The notes beneath the pieces are model-generated. The model had not been told where the DNA came from. It was given only the letters and a program-made list of their open reading frames with translations, and did no database searches. This document shows, one piece after another, positions 1 through 5,657 of a stretch of 5,657 nucleotides of DNA (positions within the stretch are counted from its first letter, which is position 1; each line of letters opens with the position of its first letter). The DNA lies in assembly GCA_023818865.1 (NCBI GenBank), contig JAMWDF010000154.1:1-5657 (forward strand), given 5' to 3'. The position numbers were made by a program, and so were the translations under genes. The stretch is from Candidatus Omnitrophota bacterium. Its GTDB lineage: Bacteria; Ratteibacteria; UBA8468; B48-G9; DSTR01.

Positions 1-1631
1 AGCAGCGGGTGAGGCTGGTGCGGCTGGGAAATAAACTTTCGGTGGTTTTCATTTCCCCAGGATAAATAGCCAGTGAGACCAAAATCTTCCTGGATAGCGT
101 TGACGATATTCCAGTATTCTCCGCCGATGGCTGCCTGCGGTACCTTTTTTCTGATTTCTGCTTCACAGGCAATCACCGCTTCATTGAAAGTTTTCCCTTC
201 CACTAAGCCGCTGCTCCCCAAGGAACAACCGGTCACATCCTGGTAAAAGTAATCAATGCCGTAAACTTCATGTAGCTTTGCCATCTGGGAGGCATAAAAT
301 TCTATCCACTTACTGCTTCCTGGATGGACACAAGCCAGCCAACTTTTCTTCCGCTCTTCCGGCGTTTTAGGCGGTTGGGGCTTTTTTTGCCAAGGGGCGT
401 TATAGTAGTATTGAAGGCCATAATCTTCCATAATGGTTGGATGAGTTTCTTGGTCTACCAGAGCCAAACTGGTGTAAATTCCGAACCGGTAACCAAAGGA
501 GTGGAATTTCTTGATCATTTCTATGTGTTTCTCGCTGATCTGGCCTGTAGGGGGTAACCGGTACTCTGGGATGCGCCGGTTGAATTGGTCCAGAAATCCC
601 CAATGATGGATCAACACCCTTTTAGGTTCAATTAGTTCAGCCATTTTTTTCATTTCTTCTTCTGTGGGGGTGGTGGGCCAGACTAAAGCGATTTCATCCA
701 CCCAGGAAGAAGTTCGTTTGGCCCGCGGGATAGGTTTGAAAGTTTCTATCATCCAGTCTTTGTACCTCTTAGCCGGTTCCAACCAAGATTTTCCATAGGT
801 ATTGAAATGCCAGACGCAGGAAGTGGTCTCTGGATTATTCTCATAAGGAGCATCAGTATGGTACTCAAAATTCAATGCTTGGGCTTCCTCTCCGTTATAC
901 CGCCGGAAAAACTTCCCCCTTAACCTTGGGTCCTCTGCCCAGACAATAAAATAGCCACCTTCGGGTACTTCCCCGATGATCAAACCGGCACAGTAGAACA
1001 CTGAACCGCAGGCAAGGTTTAAGATTTTCCCTTTAGCATAATCAGGTGTCCATCTTTGTCCGCTAAAATAGGGAGTGATGAAAGAGATATCCTTTCTCAG
1101 GTTGAGAAGGGAAAAAGCCGTGCCAAAAACCCCAGGCAGGTTAGATTTTCCAATGAATCTTAGACACAAATCACCTGTTTTCTCCTCAATGGTGACCTCC
1201 TGGATTAGACTGCCCTTTTCATCGCCAGCTAATCCTGAGAAGGTTAACCTTATCCCCCCAGGAATTTTCTCGGCTATCGGTTGGCCAGTAACTGGATGCT
1301 GTAAGGGGAACCTGGCTGGAATATCCAGTGCTCCCCAGACATGATGTTGCTGGCGTTCGGTTTTTTCTGTTTCAGCCTGTTCTGGACCAAGACAGCCAAC
1401 TCCTTCAGGTAACTGCCCGGGTTTCATTGGTTCTTCATTCACCGTCCAATCAGCTGGTCTGGGCAGGAAAGATTTTATTCTGACAATGTTTCCGTTCTTC
1501 AGGACTACCTGGTATCTTTCAGTGGTTACAAGGAGACAGCCGGCTTCAAAACGAAAATCAGCCTTGGCCAGCAAAAGATAACTATAGCTTAAGATAAGAA
1601 TTGCTACTCCGGGAAAAATTTTATTTCTCAT
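1..1631 (-). CDS. Secreted putative glycoside hydrolase, DUF6259-like, C-terminal part beyond window
   Basis: Reading the minus strand from the ATG at 1631 gives 543 uninterrupted codons to the left edge, so the C-terminus is missing. The start has GAGGAG six bases upstream and begins with a signal peptide (MRNKIFPGVAILILSYSYLLLAKA, probable cleavage near residue 24, no lipobox). Residues about 30-280 read as a beta-sandwich-rich region. YKDWM (290-294) leads into a (beta/alpha) barrel from about 308: DEIALVWP, RVLIHHWGFLDQ (338-349), YRFGIYTSLALV (381-392), GIDYFYQDVTG (458-468) and AAIGGEYWN (500-508). D465 and E505 at the ends of successive strands are the best candidates for nucleophile and acid/base. 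The order of sandwich then barrel, and an Asp followed about 40 residues later by Glu, recall DUF6259 proteins and, more distantly, GH101/GH129 alpha-N-acetylgalactosaminidases. This comparison is from memory and unverified. Its place behind another secreted enzyme suggests both act on one glycan. Hydrolase-like fold is likely; exact family and substrate are uncertain. Confidence 0.75.
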   Translation of the reverse strand, partial: MRNKIFPGVAILILSYSYLLLAKADFRFEAGCLLVTTERYQVVLKNGNIVRIKSFLPRPADWTVNEEPMKPGQLPEGVGCLGPEQAETEKTERQQHHVWGALDIPARFPLQHPVTGQPIAEKIPGGIRLTFSGLAGDEKGSLIQEVTIEEKTGDLCLRFIGKSNLPGVFGTAFSLLNLRKDISFITPYFSGQRWTPDYAKGKILNLACGSVFYCAGLIIGEVPEGGYFIVWAEDPRLRGKFFRRYNGEEAQALNFEYHTDAPYENNPETTSCVWHFNTYGKSWLEPAKRYKDWMIETFKPIPRAKRTSSWVDEIALVWPTTPTEEEMKKMAELIEPKRVLIHHWGFLDQFNRRIPEYRLPPTGQISEKHIEMIKKFHSFGYRFGIYTSLALVDQETHPTIMEDYGLQYYYNAPWQKKPQPPKTPEERKKSWLACVHPGSSKWIEFYASQMAKLHEVYGIDYFYQDVTGCSLGSSGLVEGKTFNEAVIACEAEIRKKVPQAAIGGEYWNIVNAIQEDFGLTGYLSWGNENHRKFISQPHQPHPL

Positions 1632-1637
1632 TTCTCT

Positions 1638-1643
1638 CTCCTC
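1638..1643 (-). promoter_or_regulatory. Strong ribosome binding site before the DUF6259-like gene
   Basis: GAGGAG on the minus strand lies six bases before the ATG at 1631. It sits inside the 18-base gap after the TAA stop of the upstream gene. It fixes the start of the downstream gene and supports co-translation from one mRNA. No separate promoter fits in the gap. Confidence 0.8.
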
Positions 1644-1649
1644 GTTTGG

Positions 1650-4600
1650 TTAACGGGTAGCGTTTATCTCAATCAGCCTTAAGTCCCGGCTGCAGATAGG
1701 CAAAATTAGGGTATCTTTAAGTGGCCAGGGAATCTTTTCCCCGGTTAAGAGGTCAATGGCCACCAATGGGGTATTACTAAGAAATTCAGGGGAAAATCTC
1801 ACCTGGGCAGTCTGCCAATGGTCGCTCCAGTTGAAAAGAACTAAGAGGTTTTTCTCCTGGCCGTAATGGAAAATCCATTTAACTCTTTCTGGTCTGACTG
1901 CTACCGGGGTACTCTTCTCCCAGTAATAGGCTACCTTCATTTTTTCTAGGGGGAAGGAAAATCTTTTCTCCTGAATAAGTTTCACCAACTGGGGGTAGCG
2001 ACAGTGAGCTGGCCAGACAGTAGAGTCATGAACCATAAACAGTCCCATCATGTCGTAAATAGAAGCAGGAGTAGGAGCATATCTATCTTCAAATTCCGGC
2101 AACAAATCTGGATAAAACCCGAACTGAAGACCAGTATGCTGCGCTTGCATTTTTCCTTCAGACAACAACTGGCTGTAGAATTCAAAAACCTTTTGGGGTC
2201 CAGAACCATAGTTTTCCCCATCCCAGAAGGTGTCAATAAAACTGATTAGAAAGACCGGAATTTGGTTGGAAGAATGCCAGCGGATGAAAGATTGTCCGTG
2301 GCTTTCCACAAAAACATTATACATTCTCTTCAGCATGTTTCTCATCGCCCAGATAGGCATCCGAGGAGTCCATTCTCCCCGGTAATTGATGTAACCACAG
2401 CCATGATGGGGATTGGAACACCGGTAAAGGGGTTGGTCAAGGTAAATGGCAGTCAGTCCGGTTTCTTTTACCAGTTTAGCCAATTGACAGAGGTAGTAGT
2501 CCTGGAAGTCAGAAGCTGCGCACAGGCTGGTCAATCCCTGGGGCTGAAACTTCTTGCCAAACCATAGGCCATCTGCTGTGTGCTTGTCTGCAGGCAGTGA
2601 TAAAGGTGAATAGATGGTCGTTTGGCGCCAGATAGGCTCAAAAAGTAGCATTGCCCGGTGTTTCAAGCCAGGGTTGTCTACCAAGCCGAAGTAACTTTCA
2701 TAGAACCGATACAAACCATGGAAAGTAATAGAAGAGCAAGGCATTACTTGCTTACCTTTGCTTCTTGCTTTTTCTACCTGCTGGCGGGCCTTTTCCGGAT
2801 TGGAGAGAAAAGGATAATACTGGCCATCCCCCCAGAACCAGCACCAGTCTACACTTTCACTCCAGGAGCGATTCCGGAAGTCAGTCGGCCGGGGTTTGAC
2901 CGGGGTGGCGGCAAAACCGAAGACCAGTCTGAGAGGTTTTTGGAGAAAAAGGGGTTTGTCCCCAAACTTAACTGTAAAAAGCCGATTTTCTTGGCCAGCC
3001 TGGCTGAGTGATTGGATGTTTTTTTCATCTTTTAGCGGCCAGTTCTCCAAGCTTTCAGTAAACCAAGAGAAACCTGTCCAGTTATCACCTATCCAGACAA
3101 TTTCCCGAAGAAAATCAAGGGAGAAACCTTTTTTCGAAAGATACCCGGAGTCAGAGGCCGGGGCATGGCCAGAGATGGAGGCACTGTAGTGGTAAAGACG
3201 GCAGTACTGAGAGTTCAAGGGAATCACCAGGCTGATTCTGGATAACTCCGACGGAGCCTCCAGGCAGGTTAGACTCAGTTCACTCTTAGCCATCCCATCA
3301 AATTCGTAATCAGTGGTCACTTCTGCAGAAAAAGGGCCAGTTGTAGTTCTTGTTTTCACCTTCACTAAGCCATCGTTGATCTTTTCCATCTCCACCTCGG
3401 CGGCACTCAGCCGGTATTCTCTTTTCTTGCCCCTCAAGATTAAATAGGGTGGTGTTTCAACCAGAACTTTGTCTTGACTGATAATTCTTGCTGGAAAAAG
3501 GGAATTCTGGTACTGGTAGCTTCTTCCCCAACAATGGACAGTTTGGTTTTCTACTCTTAACGGAGACCAAGGCGGTGGAACCTTATCAGTAATGCCCACA
3601 TTTGCCTTTTTCCATTCGCTGGCTTCAAGAAGCGTCTGACCTAATTCCTGCGCAGACCATTTCCGCTTATAAGCCTGTTCCTCTTTCTCCAAGGCTGTGT
3701 CTGGCCTCTCTTTGGCCGTTTCGGTTTGTTTTTGGGCTTTTGATTTTCTTTCAGTCACTGGGGCTTCTGGGAAAAGAAGGCTTTGATAATAAAGGCAATC
3801 TTTGCCTTCGTTGACCGAAAGGACAACGCGACCAGTACTCAAATCAGCGGTCCATACCGTCAGTGTCTCCCTCAACGACTCTTGAGTTTTTAGATCCAGG
3901 GTGCGGGTATTTTCGGCTCGGGGAAGAATATCTCCCTCTGAGTAAACTTGAAGAGAAGACACCAATGTTCTTGGCTGACTACTCCCTGAAACACCAAGAA
4001 CAACGGTGATTTTACCAGCCTCTATTTTGAAGTGGCCTGGTTGGATAGCCAGTGAATCTTTGCCAAACCTTATTCGGCCAAAAGAACCGGTGTCATTGTA
4101 TCTCTGAGTCCAGCACCAGCCGGCATCTGCTTTGGTGTTTACCATATTGAAGCTCCAGAGGTCTCCTGGGGCTGGCGGGGAAAGACCAATCCCCCGGAAA
4201 GGAGCGGAGAATTCAGCCAGCCATTCGCTCTCGGCGACCATTGTTTTCCAATACCACCGGCCATTCCAATTTATGTCTAACGATTTGAGATCCATCTGGT
4301 TGCCAGCTGGATTACCTACAAACTGGTAGATTTCAGGCAGGTCAGTTAAAGGGGGATGGACAAAAATCTCGTAAGATTCTTCTCCTGTGAGTGACCCGTC
4401 TTTCATTTTCCAAGTTCGGTAATCCAGTTTGCCGGTATAAGGCGTGCGAACCATAAGGTAGAGATTTTCTCGGTCATAGCCCAAATAGGCTTCAATCTTT
4501 TCTCTTTTCAGATAGCCGGGTTTCTCCCGGAGAGAACAGAAATCCCCTAACCGGGTCATTTTTTCCCATTCACCCGGAGAAATCCGACCGTCAATCACTG

Positions 4601-5315
4601 GAGGTTTAGTCAAAAAGGGTACAGTAACAATATTGGGAAGTATCTCCGGTAGCCCCCGATAAAGACTGCGATAGCGAGCCCGGATGTCAATCGGAGTATT
4701 CCGGCTGACTATCAAGGAAGAAAAAGCGGCAGGCCCACCGCTTAAACTTAATTCAGTGATGGGTTCAGGGTTAGCTGGTGCGCCTTGTTGGCTAGCTTGA
4801 AAACCATCCACCCACAGATAAATCTTCTGTTTCTCCAAAACCAAACAGAGATAATGCCAGAAATCGCGTTCTTGTTTGATCCAGGTCTGGTTCAGCCACT
4901 GATAGATGGGGTAAGAAATAAGTTTTCTTGAGCCTCTGGTAAGAACCAATTCCAGCCCAGTTTGTCCTTTTTCCATTTCCAGAGAATATCTGGTTATTCC
5001 TTTGACTAAGGAGAGCATCGGAAAACCGCTGGAAAGAGTGAGTTGTTCTGGCTTGGCCGGCTTTACCCAAAATTCTACAAATGCCTGCTCCGGTTTTTCT
5101 GTTATCTCCCAGGTGAGCATAGTGCCTTTTTCCAAATTTATAGCTTTCTGGCCAGGCAATCTTCCAGCCACTGAAGTAATTTTTTCTCTTCTTTCTATGC
5201 GGGCTGAAGCAGGAATAGAGTCAAGAGGTTCAAAAACAAGAAAACTGGTGGCGGAAAATGCCTGAAGAGCTAGGAGGAAAAATACCCAGTAACCTTCTTT
5301 CAGGGACGCAGGCAT
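1650..5315 (-). CDS. Secreted multidomain putative glycoside hydrolase: LamG-like, CBM9-like, GH123_N/DUF6067-like module
   Basis: This 1221-residue protein starts at the ATG at 5315. The frame stays open to 5429, but that would overlap the pseudopilin gene; the ATG at 5315 has AAGGAAA upstream and opens directly into a signal peptide (hydrophobic about 9-20, likely cleavage near FSA-TS, no lipobox). Domains by reading: LamG/concanavalin-like, about 60-205 (HYLCLVLEKQKIYLWVDG near 154-171); CBM9/DOMON-like, about 233-418 (PPVIDGRISPGEW, then AYLGYDRENLYLMVR near 276-290); a beta region to about 515; a Lys/Glu/Gln-rich linker, about 516-575; a beta-sandwich, about 575-805, opening with VPPPWSPLRVENQTVHCWGR; a (beta/alpha) barrel, about 806-1120; and a C-terminal beta-domain, about 1125-1221 (LLVLFNWSDHW, AIDLLTGEKIPWP). 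The last three resemble the GH123_N/DUF6067 group, whose relatives include beta-N-acetylgalactosaminidases. Candidate acidic residues are D960 (IYLDQP), D1028, D1032 and E1034 (DTFWDGENYG). The adjacent Asp-Glu pair of GH123 is not seen, so activity and substrate are unproven. It probably binds and cleaves a polysaccharide outside the cytoplasm. Confidence 0.8.
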   Translation of the reverse strand: MPASLKEGYWVFFLLALQAFSATSFLVFEPLDSIPASARIERREKITSVAGRLPGQKAINLEKGTMLTWEITEKPEQAFVEFWVKPAKPEQLTLSSGFPMLSLVKGITRYSLEMEKGQTGLELVLTRGSRKLISYPIYQWLNQTWIKQERDFWHYLCLVLEKQKIYLWVDGFQASQQGAPANPEPITELSLSGGPAAFSSLIVSRNTPIDIRARYRSLYRGLPEILPNIVTVPFLTKPPVIDGRISPGEWEKMTRLGDFCSLREKPGYLKREKIEAYLGYDRENLYLMVRTPYTGKLDYRTWKMKDGSLTGEESYEIFVHPPLTDLPEIYQFVGNPAGNQMDLKSLDINWNGRWYWKTMVAESEWLAEFSAPFRGIGLSPPAPGDLWSFNMVNTKADAGWCWTQRYNDTGSFGRIRFGKDSLAIQPGHFKIEAGKITVVLGVSGSSQPRTLVSSLQVYSEGDILPRAENTRTLDLKTQESLRETLTVWTADLSTGRVVLSVNEGKDCLYYQSLLFPEAPVTERKSKAQKQTETAKERPDTALEKEEQAYKRKWSAQELGQTLLEASEWKKANVGITDKVPPPWSPLRVENQTVHCWGRSYQYQNSLFPARIISQDKVLVETPPYLILRGKKREYRLSAAEVEMEKINDGLVKVKTRTTTGPFSAEVTTDYEFDGMAKSELSLTCLEAPSELSRISLVIPLNSQYCRLYHYSASISGHAPASDSGYLSKKGFSLDFLREIVWIGDNWTGFSWFTESLENWPLKDEKNIQSLSQAGQENRLFTVKFGDKPLFLQKPLRLVFGFAATPVKPRPTDFRNRSWSESVDWCWFWGDGQYYPFLSNPEKARQQVEKARSKGKQVMPCSSITFHGLYRFYESYFGLVDNPGLKHRAMLLFEPIWRQTTIYSPLSLPADKHTADGLWFGKKFQPQGLTSLCAASDFQDYYLCQLAKLVKETGLTAIYLDQPLYRCSNPHHGCGYINYRGEWTPRMPIWAMRNMLKRMYNVFVESHGQSFIRWHSSNQIPVFLISFIDTFWDGENYGSGPQKVFEFYSQLLSEGKMQAQHTGLQFGFYPDLLPEFEDRYAPTPASIYDMMGLFMVHDSTVWPAHCRYPQLVKLIQEKRFSFPLEKMKVAYYWEKSTPVAVRPERVKWIFHYGQEKNLLVLFNWSDHWQTAQVRFSPEFLSNTPLVAIDLLTGEKIPWPLKDTLILPICSRDLRLIEINATR

Positions 5316-5318
5316 TAA

Positions 5319-5325
5319 TTTCCTT
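5319..5325 (-). promoter_or_regulatory. Ribosome binding site that decides the start of the large secreted protein
   Basis: AAGGAAA on the minus strand lies five bases (counted from the end of AAGGA) before the ATG at 5315. It sits in the 14-base gap after the pseudopilin stop. This supports 5315 over the in-frame ATG at 5429, which is inside the pseudopilin gene and would bury the signal peptide. The tight spacing suggests translational coupling. Confidence 0.75.
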
Positions 5326-5329
5326 GTCT

Positions 5330-5657
5330 TTATTGCCCAATCATGTAACTGGAAGAAGGGCTGCCATGCCAGGGTGGAGCCATATAGTTGGCAGTAGAAC
5401 CAACCGGAACCCAATTTCTTGGCCACCACTCACAGTGGAAGTCAAAGAAAAGAATGTTGGTGCCTTCAGAGTGGCGGAAGGAAGGGGAAATGGTGTGAAA
5501 GACCTGGTAGTTTCTTCCGTCAAAGAGATAACCGGTCCGGGAAGGGTAGTCAATTCTGTCCAGTTTGGCCCATTTGTAACCAGCTGGGATATTAGCGATA
5601 AAACCATTCATACTGTAATGATACTTGGTCCCATCATAAATATTCAGTTCTCTTCTC
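5330..5657 (-). CDS. DUF1559-type pseudopilin with H-X9-DG-like motif, C-terminal part (5' end beyond window)
   Basis: The frame is open to the right edge of the window, so the start, and any prepilin peptide and N-terminal helix, lie outside. The internal ATG at 5611 is not taken as the start because coding continues upstream of it (RRELNIYDGTKYHYS). The 108 visible residues carry YSMNGFIAN, which resembles the YGYN segment of DUF1559 proteins, then YLFDGRNYQVFH, then RHSEGTNILFFDFH. The last is the H-X9-DG signature: His, nine residues, Asp, but with Phe in place of the usual Gly and His following. An aromatic, Pro/Ser-rich tail of about 35 residues follows (EWWPRNW...SSSYMIGQ). Members of this family are prepilin-like proteins, abundant in Planctomycetes and Lentisphaerae, thought to be exported and processed like type II secretion pseudopilins; their individual roles are mostly unknown. 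The TAA stop lies 14 bases before the next gene, so the two are probably co-transcribed. Family assignment is fairly sure; function is not known. Confidence 0.7.
   Translation of the reverse strand, partial: RRELNIYDGTKYHYSMNGFIANIPAGYKWAKLDRIDYPSRTGYLFDGRNYQVFHTISPSFRHSEGTNILFFDFHCEWWPRNWVPVGSTANYMAPPWHGSPSSSYMIGQ

Noticed and set aside
400..603. 67-residue minus-strand open frame
   Set aside because: It lies inside the DUF6259-like gene in a different frame. The 543-codon frame has a signal peptide and barrel motifs, so this is a shadow.
324..1344. Plus-strand open frames of 77 and 89 codons
   Set aside because: They are antisense to the continuous minus-strand coding frame, with no protein-family features.
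1..1631. Pseudogene, because no complete open frame is reported here
   Set aside because: The minus-strand frame is continuous from the ATG at 1631 to the window edge with no stop. It is truncated only by the window boundary.
1632..1649. Possible terminator or promoter between the two large genes
   Set aside because: The 18-base gap holds no inverted repeat or T-run on the coding strand and is accounted for by the ribosome binding site.
2004..3189. Several overlapping plus-strand frames and a 62-codon minus frame
   Set aside because: All lie opposite or out of frame with the barrel-coding part of the large gene. Their sequences are low-complexity or Ser/Arg-rich and match no family.
3602..5265. 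Plus-strand frames of 65-87 codons and a 92-codon minus frame
   Set aside because: They are shadows of the LamG-like, CBM9-like and linker parts of the large gene.
5316..5429. N-terminal extension of the large gene to the ATG at 5429
   Set aside because: It overlaps the end of the pseudopilin gene in another frame, lacks a signal peptide at its start, and places the real hydrophobic signal internally. The ATG at 5315 has a good Shine-Dalgarno site.
5341..5607. 88-residue minus-strand open frame
   Set aside because: It overlaps the pseudopilin frame, which has the recognisable H-X9-DG-like motif and is open to the window edge. This one has no family features.

Overview
The window is filled by three protein-coding genes, all on the minus strand and read from the right edge to the left. 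They are separated by only 14 and 18 bases and look like part of one operon. No RNA gene, mobile element, CRISPR array, terminator or clear promoter is visible, and no stretch over 300 bases lacks a gene. The plus-strand open frames look like antisense shadows of these genes.

Layout in transcription order. (1) 5657-5330 is the C-terminal 108 codons of a type II secretion/type IV pilin-like protein of the DUF1559 (H-X9-DG) kind, cut by the right edge. (2) 5315-1650 encodes a secreted protein of 1221 residues. It has a signal peptide, a LamG-like domain, a CBM9/DOMON-like domain, a charged linker, and then a large module resembling the GH123_N/DUF6067 group: a beta-sandwich, a (beta/alpha) barrel and a C-terminal beta-domain. 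(3) 1631-1 encodes a second secreted protein, cut by the left edge after 543 codons. It has an N-terminal beta-sandwich and the start of a (beta/alpha) barrel resembling DUF6259-type putative glycoside hydrolases, with an Asp/Glu pair in plausible catalytic places.

The likely source is a polysaccharide-degrading bacterium of the Lentisphaerae/Planctomycetes/Verrucomicrobia sphere, or a similar group such as Armatimonadota, Hydrogenedentes or Omnitrophota. The reasons are the H-X9-DG pseudopilin next to large secreted glycan-active proteins, Shine-Dalgarno-led genes and GC a little under 50% by eye. The phylum cannot be fixed from this window.

The working model is inference: two exported enzymes with different barrel families act on one complex glycan, with the pseudopilin as part of a surface or secretion apparatus. 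The substrate is unknown. Nothing here shows a wholly new kind of system. The most interesting content is the uncharacterised enzyme pair and its repeated association with a degenerate H-X9-DG protein.
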